A DNA stretch of 64,000 nt, from assembly GCF_902477725.1 (NCBI RefSeq), contig NZ_CABSIF010000016.1, positions 1-64,000 on the forward strand, written 5' to 3'. This document shows, one piece after another, positions 43,133 to 51,661 of this stretch. The DNA is from an uncultured Desulfovibrio sp. GTDB lineage: Bacteria; Desulfobacterota; Desulfovibrionia; Desulfovibrionales; Desulfovibrionaceae. A model generated the notes under the pieces. It searched no databases, was not told the origin of the DNA, and saw nothing but the letters and a program-made list of their open reading frames with translations. Both the position numbers and the translations under genes were made by a program. Position 1 is the first letter of the stretch, and each line of letters begins with the position of its first letter.

Positions 43133-44761
43133 ATGGCTTGTGAATATGGTTTTTTGTATATGAAGTCACTGTTCGGACTGCTCAGAACGCAAATTGAAGA
43201 ACGTCCAACTCGGGCAATATTTCTGCTTTGGTCTTTATCACTTCCTGTTGCTGCATTATTTTCACTGCTTGTAGCGTTGCACTGGCGTTCAGAAAGTTTG
43301 ACAGTTGCAATTGATGAAGCAGAATATTCTCTGTCGCAGCGTGTTCAGCGTGTTGCTGAAATGGCTGACCTTAAATTTGATACGATAAAAAAACTTACCG
43401 TACTTCTGGCCACAGACTCGCGCATTATTGCCGCTCTGAAGGGAGACGGGGATTTTGCGGAATGCACCCGCTACCTTCAGAGTGTGGGGGACACGCTCCG
43501 GCTGCACCGTGCGTTCCTGCTTGATAAAAACGGCGTATGTGTTGCCTCCAACGATGCCGGAATGCCCAAAAATCTCCTTGGCGTTAACCTTGCCGACCGT
43601 GATTATTTTATCCGCGCCATGGCCGGGGAAAGCACGGTGCAGTTTGTTGTAGGGCGGGTTTCGACCATTCCCGGTTTCCACTTTGCTGCACCTGTCAGCG
43701 GGCCTGACGGCTATCTTGGCGTTGTGGTCCTTAAAATTGATACTGACACGCTTGCCCAGCAGCTTTACCTGCCCACTGGCTTTGTTACGGACAAGGCGGG
43801 CGTAGTTGTGCTTTCTGATTCGCCGCAAAACATGCTGCGGGTCGTGCCCGATGGGGCAGCCGCTTCTTTTGATGCAGCGCAATATCTGCTCCGTTATCAG
43901 CGTGAACATCTTGAATCCGTGTATCTGCGCAAAATAGTAGACGGCTATGAAGCCTGGGAACTCCGTCCCGGTGGTCAGCCCTATTTGCGTGATACAGTCA
44001 GCATCGACAAGGAAGGGCTGAGCGTTTACGGCTTTGAGGGCCTTGGCCCTCTGCTGGCCGACCTTGCGGAAAGCTTCCGCATGCATCTTGCCACCACGTT
44101 TATTTTTTTTGTGCTTGGTTTTGCGGTCATAATCGGTACCACAGTGAATCTGCTGCGCGACAGATATTTGCGCAAAACATTGCAAAAACTTAATGATACC
44201 TTGCGGGTTCAGGCGCAGCATGATTCCCTGACCGGGCTGCTCAACCGCAGGATGTTCGATGAAATGGCCGAAGCCTGGTTTGCCCAGACATTACGGCTTG
44301 GCGTGCCTTTTTCGCTGGTGCTGTTTGACATCGATCATTTCAAGCGGCTGAATGATGCCTTTGGGCATCAGGCCGGCGACCATGTTCTGCGCGAAATCGC
44401 CAGAAGTGTGAGTACCCGCCTGTCCCGCCGGGGCGACAGGGTTTTTCGCATCGGTGGGGAGGAATTTGCCGTGCTGGCCAGCGCGTCAGAGGAGCGGCAG
44501 ATTGTTTGCCTCATGGAAAAGCTCCGAAAGACTGTGGAGGATATGCGCCTCCAGCATCCCGATGGGGCAGACAAGGTTGTAACCATCTCTTTGGGCGGCT
44601 TACTGGTGCGTGATTGCTGCGATATGTCCTTTGATGAAGCGTTCAAAAGAGCGGACGAAGCGTTGTACAGCGCCAAGGCTCAGGGGCGCAACCGCAGCGT
44701 ATTGGCAGGCAGTTGCGGCGCTGATGGTGCTGCTGATTGTTTGGTACGTCCTCATTCCTGA
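43133..44761 (+). CDS. Membrane diguanylate cyclase with Cache-type sensor
   Basis: A 542-residue protein that should make cyclic di-GMP. A membrane helix (about 27-49) leads into a periplasmic sensor of the dCache type (RAFLLDKNGVCVASNDAG, LADRDYFIRAMAGE, HFAAPVSGPDGYLGVVVLKI, and a second half), then a second helix near 322-342. The GGDEF domain starts at HDSLTGLLNRRMFDEM; the active-site loop is RIGGEEFAVLA, a functional GGEEF form. An RxxD inhibitory I-site (RRGD) lies five residues before it, so product inhibition is expected. The start at 43133 has AAGGGA upstream; an alternative Met is 9 codons later. Confidence 0.92.
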   Translation: MACEYGFLYMKSLFGLLRTQIEERPTRAIFLLWSLSLPVAALFSLLVALHWRSESLTVAIDEAEYSLSQRVQRVAEMADLKFDTIKKLTVLLATDSRIIAALKGDGDFAECTRYLQSVGDTLRLHRAFLLDKNGVCVASNDAGMPKNLLGVNLADRDYFIRAMAGESTVQFVVGRVSTIPGFHFAAPVSGPDGYLGVVVLKIDTDTLAQQLYLPTGFVTDKAGVVVLSDSPQNMLRVVPDGAAASFDAAQYLLRYQREHLESVYLRKIVDGYEAWELRPGGQPYLRDTVSIDKEGLSVYGFEGLGPLLADLAESFRMHLATTFIFFVLGFAVIIGTTVNLLRDRYLRKTLQKLNDTLRVQAQHDSLTGLLNRRMFDEMAEAWFAQTLRLGVPFSLVLFDIDHFKRLNDAFGHQAGDHVLREIARSVSTRLSRRGDRVFRIGGEEFAVLASASEERQIVCLMEKLRKTVEDMRLQHPDGADKVVTISLGGLLVRDCCDMSFDEAFKRADEALYSAKAQGRNRSVLAGSCGADGAADCLVRPHS

Positions 44762-44884
44762 CACCACGCGTTTATGCGCTCTCCATTACGCATTTTTTCG
44801 TGCTCATAGTTTCAGTTTTGCGCTGATAATCCATGTAGTTGCAATCATACGAGACGCAACGTCATAATATTTTTCTTTTTTGTG

Positions 44885-44912
44885 TTGACTTTGAATTTCT
44901 TTTTCGTACAAT
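44885..44912 (+). promoter_or_regulatory. Strong promoter with overlapping Fur-like box
   Basis: TTGACT (44885-44890), 16 bases, TACAAT (44907-44912). The segment 44885-44905 is identical to 14987-15007 except at one base, including the Fur-like TTTGAATTTCTTTTTC stretch that overlaps the spacer. The right half-site is less complete here (TTTTTCG). Confidence 0.65.
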
Positions 44913-44979
44913 GGAACCTGTTGCCCTCAATCGGGCCGCACTGTTTACCGCCGCAAAGGCATACAGGAGAACAGGTAAC

Positions 44980-45285
44980 ATGTATAACCGTTTTGGAACA
45001 ACGCCGGAAATGATGATCCAGACCGTTCAGGAAAATGGAACGGAGGCTGTACTGGCCATCGACAGCAGGGGCCTGTATCTGACCACCGCCCAATTTGTGG
45101 GACGCCCCATTGCCGACCGCAACCGCTATAGCGGTGTGCGCAAGGAAATGCCTCAAAGGCTTGCCGCCCTCGGGCTGGATGTGGATGCCCTGGTGGCCGC
45201 AAACCAGCACCGCATTCAGGTGGAGACCGCTTCCACCAAGAAGGTCAACCCCCTCAAGGCCTCCAAGCGTGGTTCCAAGGGCTAG
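44980..45285 (+). CDS. Small protein of unknown function behind a Fur-like promoter
   Basis: A 101-residue basic protein beginning MYNRFGTTPEMMIQTVQEN, with a central YLTTAQFVGRPIADRNRYSG and a lysine-rich end (KVNPLKASKRGSKG). No cysteines, membrane helix or recognised domain. AGGAGA lies 9 bases before the ATG. Because its promoter is almost the same as that of the DUF2325 gene, I infer shared, probably iron-dependent, regulation. About 68 bases of leader precede the start codon. Confidence 0.7.
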   Translation: MYNRFGTTPEMMIQTVQENGTEAVLAIDSRGLYLTTAQFVGRPIADRNRYSGVRKEMPQRLAALGLDVDALVAANQHRIQVETASTKKVNPLKASKRGSKG

Positions 45286-45398
45286 GCTGGGGCAACTGCC
45301 AGGTTTGCAACTATCCATACTCCAGAGCAGAATGTGGCTGAAAATGCCCACCTGCTCCGGTTGACGCCACAGGCCGCAATTTTACGGCTGTATACCAT

Positions 45399-45449
45399 CG
45401 CCCGTTGTTGACACGGTTGCCCGCACAAGGCTCCGTTCAACAGCGGGCG
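45399..45449. promoter_or_regulatory. Long inverted repeat upstream of radA
   Basis: CGCCCGTTGTTGA (45399-45411) pairs with TCAACAGCGGGCG (45437-45449) over 13 bp with one G-U, extended inward by ACGG/CCGT. No T-run follows on either strand. It contains a TTGACA (45408-45413) in its left arm, so it may overlap the radA promoter. It could equally be the 3' structure of the preceding gene. Confidence 0.45.
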
Positions 45450-45577
45450 TTGCTGCTTCAATCTCGCCGGAATTTTTTTATTGCGCCAGCCTTGCAGGGC
45501 AGTGGCAGAGGGGATATGCGGCATTGCCCGAGCGCCCACGCCTTGCGCCCTGTGTACTTTTTCCGTAGGCTTTATTC

Positions 45578-46921
45578 ATGTCGAAAACACGTGAAATTTA
45601 TATATGCTCTTCTTGTGGGTCACAAACCATGCAGTGGCGTGGGCAATGCCCCAACTGTCATGAGTGGAATACGCTTCAGGCGGCTGTGCAGTCCAAATCC
45701 GCTCCAGGAGGCAACAGGCCCCGCGCTGCCACGAATTCTTCCAGCCGCCCCATTGCTTTGCGGGATGTGGAAGATGCCGGGCATGCGCCCTACGGCAGCG
45801 GCCTGAAAGCCCTTGACCGTGTGCTGGGAAAGGGCCTTGTGCCCGGTGCGGCCATTCTGGTGGGCGGCGAGCCGGGCATCGGCAAATCAACCCTGCTGCT
45901 TCAGGTGGCGGGGCTTGTGGCAGCGCAGGGCAGGCGCGTGCTCTACGCCAGCGGTGAGGAATCCCTGCCGCAGATCAAGGGGCGGGCCGAGCGCCTCGGC
46001 ATGCTGGATCATAACCTGATGGCCATTGCCACCTCCAGTGTGGAGGATGTGCTTGAGGCGGCCAATGCCGCACCACCAGCCCTGTTGGTGGTGGATTCAG
46101 TGCAGACCCTCACAAGCCTTGAGGCCGATGGCCTGCCGGGCAATGTCAGTCAGGTGCGGGCCGTGGCAACAACCTTGCTCGAAGCCTGCCGCCGTCTGTC
46201 CTGCACCCTGATTCTGGTGGGGCATGTGACCAAGGATGGCGTGCTGGCTGGCCCCCGTCTGCTGGAACACATGGTGGACACCGTTATTTCGCTCGAGGGC
46301 GACCGCCGCCAGATGTTTCGCCTGTTGCGTGTGTTCAAAAACCGCTTTGGCCCCAATGAGGAACTGCTGGTCTTCCGTATGGAGGCCACGGGCATGCAGA
46401 TTGTGGACGATCCCTCCACGTTTTTTCTGGGCCAGCGTGATCCTTCGCTATCCGGCACTGCCGTGGTCATGGCCGTGGACGGGCAGCGCCCTTTGGCAGT
46501 GGAGGTGCAGGCGCTGGTTTCCCGCACATTTTTGAGCATCCCGCGCCGGGCGGCCCTTGGCTTTGACGTGGCCCGCCTGCATTTGTTGCTGGCCGTGCTG
46601 GAAAAAAGGCTCAAGCTCAATTTTGCTCAGGTGGATATTTACGCCAAGGTGGGCGGCGGCATGAAGCTGAGCGAGCCGGGGCTTGATCTGGCGCTGGTGG
46701 CTGCGGTGCTTTCGTCGTATTATGATGTTCCGCTGCCGGAAAAGAGCGTACTGTGGGGCGAGGTGGATCTCAACGGGCAGGTGCGGCCCGTATCCGCGCA
46801 GAATTTGCGCCTCACGCAGGCGCGGCGGCTGGGCTTTGACCCCATTGTGCACCCGTCTGCGGAGCAGGGCGGCATCAGCACCATAGCCGCCTTGCAGCAA
46901 AAACTGTTTCATCGCAAGTAA
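45578..46921 (+). CDS. radA: DNA repair protein RadA (Sms)
   Basis: A 447-residue RecA-like ATPase that promotes branch migration of recombination intermediates. The N-terminal zinc finger is YICSSCGSQTMQWRGQCPNC (two C-x2-C pairs). Walker A is GGEPGIGKSTLLLQ, Walker B LLVVDSVQTL, and the RadA-specific KNRFG motif is present (VFKNRFGPNEEL). The C-terminal half is the Lon-protease-like domain (VGGGMKLSEPGLDLA). It leads a tightly packed run radA-CYTH-clpS-clpA-aat. Confidence 0.95.
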   Translation: MSKTREIYICSSCGSQTMQWRGQCPNCHEWNTLQAAVQSKSAPGGNRPRAATNSSSRPIALRDVEDAGHAPYGSGLKALDRVLGKGLVPGAAILVGGEPGIGKSTLLLQVAGLVAAQGRRVLYASGEESLPQIKGRAERLGMLDHNLMAIATSSVEDVLEAANAAPPALLVVDSVQTLTSLEADGLPGNVSQVRAVATTLLEACRRLSCTLILVGHVTKDGVLAGPRLLEHMVDTVISLEGDRRQMFRLLRVFKNRFGPNEELLVFRMEATGMQIVDDPSTFFLGQRDPSLSGTAVVMAVDGQRPLAVEVQALVSRTFLSIPRRAALGFDVARLHLLLAVLEKRLKLNFAQVDIYAKVGGGMKLSEPGLDLALVAAVLSSYYDVPLPEKSVLWGEVDLNGQVRPVSAQNLRLTQARRLGFDPIVHPSAEQGGISTIAALQQKLFHRK

Positions 46922-46932
46922 AGGCGGCAGTC

Positions 46933-47574
46933 ATGGGCCTTGAGATTGAACGCAAATATCTGCATGTGAATCTGCAAACCCTGCGTCAGGCGCTGGTGGA
47001 CAACGGGGCGCACTGTCTTGGCGCCCATTTTGAATGTAACTGGGTGTTTGACACTGCCCATGGAGCGCTGGTCACAGGCGGCAAACTGCTGCGTTTGCGC
47101 AGTCAGGAATGGCAGGACAAAACGCGCCACCTGATCACGCTCAAGCTGCCCGCCATGGAAGACGGCGGCTTTAAGGTGCGGGAGGAGCGCGAAACGGAAA
47201 TTGCCGATGGCGCGGCCTTGCGGGGTATTCTGGAAGGTCTGGGCTATACGGTGGCGGCCCGGTACGAAAAAGTTCGCGAGCCCTGGCGCATGGACACCGT
47301 GGAAGTGGAGCTGGACGCGCTGCCCTTTGCCCAGGTGGTTGAGCTGGAAGGCCGGGCGCAGGATATTGCCAGGGTCGAGAAGCGTCTGAACCTTGACAAT
47401 GCCGAAATAAGCATCAAAAGTTATCATGAGCTGCATCAGGAATGGTTGCGGCAAAACAACAAGCCGAAACAGCTTTCCTTTGTGTTTGACGAAGCGCAGA
47501 GGGCGCACTGGCGCACAGTGCTGGGCCTGACCGAAAAGGCCGATGCCGGCGCGGATTCATCGCGGCAGAGCTGA
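46933..47574 (+). CDS. CYTH domain protein (class IV adenylyl cyclase / triphosphatase family)
   Basis: A 213-residue protein of the CYTH (tunnel fold) superfamily. The defining ExExK motif is MGLEIERKY at the N-terminus, and the alternating charged strands continue (KLLRLRSQEW, HLITLKLPA, FKVREERETEI, VEVELDALPFAQVVELEG). These proteins bind triphosphates with divalent metal; bacterial members are inorganic or thiamine triphosphatases, or adenylyl cyclases. The absence of a CHAD domain leaves the substrate open. It lies 11 bases after radA and 19 before clpS. Confidence 0.85.
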   Translation: MGLEIERKYLHVNLQTLRQALVDNGAHCLGAHFECNWVFDTAHGALVTGGKLLRLRSQEWQDKTRHLITLKLPAMEDGGFKVREERETEIADGAALRGILEGLGYTVAARYEKVREPWRMDTVEVELDALPFAQVVELEGRAQDIARVEKRLNLDNAEISIKSYHELHQEWLRQNNKPKQLSFVFDEAQRAHWRTVLGLTEKADAGADSSRQS

Positions 47575-47593
47575 AACGTCTTGGGAGCCATGC

Positions 47594-47914
47594 ATGTCTT
47601 TTATCCCCGACAATCAAACCAGCGGCGACAGCCGCGTAATCGTGGAAAAAAAACTTAAGGAACCGGATCGCTACCGGGTACTCCTGCACAATGACGACTA
47701 TACAAGCATGGAGTTTGTGGTGTCGGTACTGTGCGGTATTTTCCACAAAACCGCCGAAGAAGCCACGGCCATCATGCTGGCGGTACACCAGCGCGGGGTA
47801 GGCCAATGCGGCATATACACCCTTGAAATAGCCGAGGCCAAGGTTCGGCGTGTGCACAACACGGCGCGGGCGGCAGGGTATCCCCTTAAATGCACCATGG
47901 AAAAAATCCATTGA
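47594..47914 (+). CDS. clpS: ATP-dependent Clp protease adaptor ClpS
   Basis: A 106-residue N-recognin that delivers proteins with Leu, Phe, Tyr or Trp N-termini to ClpAP. The N-degron pocket segment YRVLLHNDDYTSMEFVV is intact, followed by HQRGVGQCGIYTLEIAE. An unstructured N-terminus of about 25 residues precedes it, as needed for substrate handover. The ATG at 47594 is chosen because GGGAG lies 6 bases before it. It ends 9 bases before clpA. Confidence 0.95.
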   Translation: MSFIPDNQTSGDSRVIVEKKLKEPDRYRVLLHNDDYTSMEFVVSVLCGIFHKTAEEATAIMLAVHQRGVGQCGIYTLEIAEAKVRRVHNTARAAGYPLKCTMEKIH

Positions 47915-47923
47915 GATAAGCCT

Positions 47924-50236
47924 ATGTTGAGTAAAAATGTTCAGTTGGTCATTCGGGACGCCCTCATGGAAGCCCACCGGCGACGGCATGATCTGTTGAC
48001 TGTGGAGCATGTGCTCTTTGCGCTGACCAACAGCATGAAGGGGCGCATCATTCTTGAGGGCAGCGGGGCAAGCGTGCCCGTGCTGCGCGAGCAGCTTGAG
48101 GAATTTTTCAACAAGGAACTGGAAACCGTTTCCCTGGCGGAAAAGCACGAAGTCTCGCAGACGGACAGTGTGCAGCGTGTGCTTGAACGCGCGCTGGAGC
48201 ATATCCGCTCCTCCGGGCGTGATGCTGTGGAGCTTGGCGACCTGCTCATTTCCATCATGGATGAGGAAGAAAGCTACGCACACTTCTATCTGCGCAAACA
48301 GGGCGTTGAGCGGCTGGACGTGCTGACCTTTATTTCGCACGGGCTTGACGAAGGCGCTGGCTCGCGCGGCGTGGAAGCCGGGGCCGAAGCCGGGGACGGC
48401 GAAGCCAAGGCCGACCCTCTGGCCCAGTACACTGTTGAGCTTACGGCCCGCGCCAAGGAAGGCAAGATTGACCCCCTCGTGGGCCGCACTGCGGAGCTTG
48501 ACCGCGCGGTTGAGGTGCTGTGCCGCCGCCGCAAGAATAATCCCCTGTTTGTGGGCGACCCCGGCGTTGGCAAAACCGCTTTGGCCGAGGGCCTTGCCTT
48601 GCGCATTGTGGAAGGCAACGTGCCTGAAATGTTTGCCAAAACAAAGCTTTACGCCCTTGATATGGGCCTTCTGCTGGCGGGCACGCGCTACCGGGGCGAC
48701 TTTGAAGGCCGCCTCAAGGCTGTGGTGCAAAAGCTTAAGGAGCAGCCCGACTGCATCCTGTTTATTGACGAAATCCACACCATCGTGGGCGCAGGTTCCA
48801 CCTCTGGCGGCTCGCTTGACGCGTCCAACCTGCTCAAGCCCGTGCTCGCCAATGGCGAAATCCGCTGCATTGGTTCCACCACCTACGAGGAATACCGCAA
48901 CCATTTTGAAAAGGACCGCGCGCTGGCCCGCCGGTTTCAGCGCATTGACCTTACCGAGCCGACCACAGAAGAATGCCTTGGCATTCTTGAAGGGCTTGAG
49001 CCGCGCTATGCGCAGTATCACCACGTGCGTTACAGCCCTGCGGCCCTCAAGGCCATGGTGGATCTTACCGCGCGGCATGTGCGCGACCGTCTGCTGCCCG
49101 ACAAGGCCATTGACGTGCTGGATGAAACTGGCGCGGCCGTGCGGCTTGGCCGTGGCGTAACGCCTACCGGAAAGCCTGCCAAAAAGAGCGGCAAGGATGC
49201 CCCGCTGGTCAGCGTGGCCGATGTGGAGCGCATTGTGGCCCGCATGGCGGGCATACCCGTGCGCACAGTTTCCGGCAAGGAACGCAACAAGCTGGCAACG
49301 CTTGAAAAAGACCTCAAGAGCCTTGTGTTCGGGCAGGAAAAAGCCATTGAGCTGACCGTGCGCGCCATCCTGCGCGCCCGCGCCGGGCTTGGGCAGGAGC
49401 AGCGCCCCGCTGGGGCCTTCCTGTTCTACGGCCCTACGGGCGTGGGCAAAACGGAAGTGGCCCGCAGCCTTGCCAAACTCATGGGCGTGGAATTTTTGCG
49501 CTACGACATGAGCGAATACATGGAAAAGCATTCTGTTTCGCGGCTCATCGGCGCGCCTCCAGGCTATGTGGGCTTTGATCAGGGAGGTCTCATGACTGAG
49601 GCCGTGCGCAAGGCCCCGTATTCCGTGGTGCTGCTGGACGAAGTGGAAAAAGCCCACCCGGATATCTTTAACGTGCTGCTCCAGGTGATGGATTACGCCA
49701 CACTGACGGACAACACCGGGCGCAAGACAGACTTTTCGCATGTTATCCTTATCATGACCTCCAATGCCGGGGCCTTTGAAATGTCGCGGCCCGCCATGGG
49801 CTTTGGCGGCACAGCCCCGCAGGATGCGGCGCACAAGGGCCTCAAGGCTGTGGAAAACACCTTCAGCCCAGAATTCCGCAACCGGCTGGACGCGCTGGTG
49901 CCCTTTGGCAGCCTCACAGAACCCATGATGCTGCGCATTGTGGACAAGTTTGTGGGCGAAATCCGCACCAGCCTCGAGCAGCGCGGCGTAACGCTTACAC
50001 TCACGGAGACCGCCCGCAAATGGCTTGCCCGCAAGGGCTTTGATCCGTCGATGGGTGCGCGGCCCCTGCGCCGCCTGCTGCGCACGGAGCTGGAAGACCG
50101 TCTGGCGCACGAACTGCTCTTCGGTTCGCTCAAAAAGGGCGGCAGCGCAAAGCTGACAGTCAAGGGCGAGGAACTGGCCCTTGAACATGAGGGCAGCGCG
50201 GCCAAAAGCCGCAAACCGGTGCCTGTAGACGCCTGA
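47924..50236 (+). CDS. clpA: ATP-dependent Clp protease ATP-binding subunit ClpA
   Basis: A 770-residue AAA+ unfoldase partner of ClpP. It has the Clp N-domain (VQLVIRDALMEAHRRRHDLLTVEH), AAA module 1 with GDPGVGKTALAEG and DEIHTIVGAGSTSGGSLDAS, no long ClpB middle coiled coil, and AAA module 2 with GPTGVGKTEVARS and the ClpP-binding loop expected after it. The C-terminal D2-small domain ends in an acidic/basic tail. It lies between clpS and aat, making a compact N-degron operon; clpP is not in the window. Confidence 0.95.
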   Translation: MLSKNVQLVIRDALMEAHRRRHDLLTVEHVLFALTNSMKGRIILEGSGASVPVLREQLEEFFNKELETVSLAEKHEVSQTDSVQRVLERALEHIRSSGRDAVELGDLLISIMDEEESYAHFYLRKQGVERLDVLTFISHGLDEGAGSRGVEAGAEAGDGEAKADPLAQYTVELTARAKEGKIDPLVGRTAELDRAVEVLCRRRKNNPLFVGDPGVGKTALAEGLALRIVEGNVPEMFAKTKLYALDMGLLLAGTRYRGDFEGRLKAVVQKLKEQPDCILFIDEIHTIVGAGSTSGGSLDASNLLKPVLANGEIRCIGSTTYEEYRNHFEKDRALARRFQRIDLTEPTTEECLGILEGLEPRYAQYHHVRYSPAALKAMVDLTARHVRDRLLPDKAIDVLDETGAAVRLGRGVTPTGKPAKKSGKDAPLVSVADVERIVARMAGIPVRTVSGKERNKLATLEKDLKSLVFGQEKAIELTVRAILRARAGLGQEQRPAGAFLFYGPTGVGKTEVARSLAKLMGVEFLRYDMSEYMEKHSVSRLIGAPPGYVGFDQGGLMTEAVRKAPYSVVLLDEVEKAHPDIFNVLLQVMDYATLTDNTGRKTDFSHVILIMTSNAGAFEMSRPAMGFGGTAPQDAAHKGLKAVENTFSPEFRNRLDALVPFGSLTEPMMLRIVDKFVGEIRTSLEQRGVTLTLTETARKWLARKGFDPSMGARPLRRLLRTELEDRLAHELLFGSLKKGGSAKLTVKGEELALEHEGSAAKSRKPVPVDA

Positions 50237-50369
50237 TTATATGCAGAAAGGCGGGCCGGGGCTGTTGCCGAATGCGGCAGTTCCGGCCTGCTTGCGTTTA
50301 CGCTGTTTTCAATGGCATCCGCCCCGTCCCATAAAATATTCAAATGGTACTCTGTCGGCAAAGGACGCT

Positions 50370-51149
50370 ATGATCGGGGCATTTACAGCACTGGCCTCTC
50401 AATTTCCGCCGCCGGAAACAGCCCGTGAAGACGGGTTGCTGTGTCTGGGCGGCGATCTGCGGCCAGAACGTCTGGTTGCTGCCTATAGCCGTGGAATTTT
50501 CCCCTGGTATTCCAAGGGAATGCCCATCCTCTGGTGGTCGCCGGATCCCCGCTGCGTCATGCCTCTTGAGGCCTTTCGCCTGCCTGCGCGCAGCGCCCGC
50601 AAGCTGCGCCTGCATCCTTTTGAACTGACCCACAACGCCGCCTTCAAGCAGGTTATCCGCGCTTGCGCAGCGCCAAGGGACAAGGAGGGCGGCACCTGGA
50701 TTATTGACGACATGATGCGCGCCTACGAAGACCTGCACGCCCTTGGCTATGCCCATTCCATTGAGGCCTGGCGTGATGGCGAGCTGGTGGGCGGTCTGTA
50801 TGGTGTGGCACTGGGGCGGGCTTTTTTTGGCGAATCCATGTTCCACACCCAGCCGGAGGCCTCACGTGCCGCGCTGGCCGGTCTGGTGGGTCTGCTGCGC
50901 CAGCGTGGGGCCACCTTGCTTGACTGCCAGCAGGAAACGCCGCACATCATGCGCATGGGCGGCGTAATGCTGCCGCGTGTGATTTTTCAGGCCGAGCTTG
51001 AGCGTGCCCTTGCCATGCAAACGCAAACAGGCGCTGCGCAAAGTTGCGCAACGCCTGAAATGGTTGAAAGCGGCCTGCCGTTTCCATGGCTGCCCTGGGG
51101 AGTCGTGTACAGCTATTCCCCAGACGGCTTCTGGGCGGCCAGATCGTAA
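50370..51149 (+). CDS. aat: Leucyl/phenylalanyl-tRNA-protein transferase
   Basis: A 259-residue transferase that adds Leu or Phe from tRNA to proteins with N-terminal Arg or Lys, creating ClpS substrates. Family motifs are GLLCLGGDLRPERLVAAYSRGIFPW, ILWWSPDPRCVM, GGTWIIDDMMRAY, GYAHSIEAWRDGELVGGLYGV, FFGESMF and LLDCQ. The ATG at 50370 follows AAAGGA and gives the normal N-terminus; the open frame upstream to 50241 is not conserved. Its 3' end overlaps the convergent gene by 37 bases. Confidence 0.94.
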   Translation: MIGAFTALASQFPPPETAREDGLLCLGGDLRPERLVAAYSRGIFPWYSKGMPILWWSPDPRCVMPLEAFRLPARSARKLRLHPFELTHNAAFKQVIRACAAPRDKEGGTWIIDDMMRAYEDLHALGYAHSIEAWRDGELVGGLYGVALGRAFFGESMFHTQPEASRAALAGLVGLLRQRGATLLDCQQETPHIMRMGGVMLPRVIFQAELERALAMQTQTGAAQSCATPEMVESGLPFPWLPWGVVYSYSPDGFWAARS

Positions 51150-51604
51150 AAACCATAGGCCGGGAAGGGCAGCGGGTAGTCGCGCACCGCGTCAAAGCGG
51201 ATGAAGCCCGTGGTCTTGCCTTCGCCAATGCCTGCCAGCGGCGCAACGCCAAAGGGCACGGGCAGATCAAGCGGGCAGACCGTGATTTTTTCGATCTGGT
51301 CGGCATAGCGCTTTTCAAGGTATTCAACCAGCGCGTGGCTTTCTTCTGCGGTGAAGGATTCAAGCACGCAGCGCAGGGCGGCTTCTTCCGTAGCGCCTTG
51401 CAGCACTTCTGCCGGAACGGAAGGGTCAACCGGGGCCACAAGGCCAAGACCCTTGATGGCTTCCACTTCGGCATCAGTCGCGCCGGGGCGGAAAATCTGC
51501 ACGTCCAGATGGCGGCAGCCCTTGAAGGTGCTGAGAGTTGCGGCCACAATGAAAACCCGGTCGATGGGCAGATCTATCTGTGAAGGTACGAAGATTTTTT
51601 CCAT
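51113..51604 (-). CDS. Conserved hypothetical protein convergent with aat
   Basis: A 163-residue acidic protein of no family I can name. It starts MEKIFVPSQIDLPIDRVFIV, has a middle segment VEYLEKRYADQIEKITVCPLD and ends YDLAAQKPSGE. It has a mixed alpha/beta look, no signal peptide, no membrane helix and two isolated cysteines. GGAATTG precedes the ATG only weakly. It is divergent from uvrB (58 bases apart) and overlaps the end of aat by 37 bases in opposite orientation. Confidence 0.65.
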   Translation of the reverse strand: MEKIFVPSQIDLPIDRVFIVAATLSTFKGCRHLDVQIFRPGATDAEVEAIKGLGLVAPVDPSVPAEVLQGATEEAALRCVLESFTAEESHALVEYLEKRYADQIEKITVCPLDLPVPFGVAPLAGIGEGKTTGFIRFDAVRDYPLPFPAYGFYDLAAQKPSGE

Positions 51605-51661
51605 GGCAATTCCCGTTCGTTATTGATGTAATCCTGTCCTCTTACTCCAAAACATAATATT

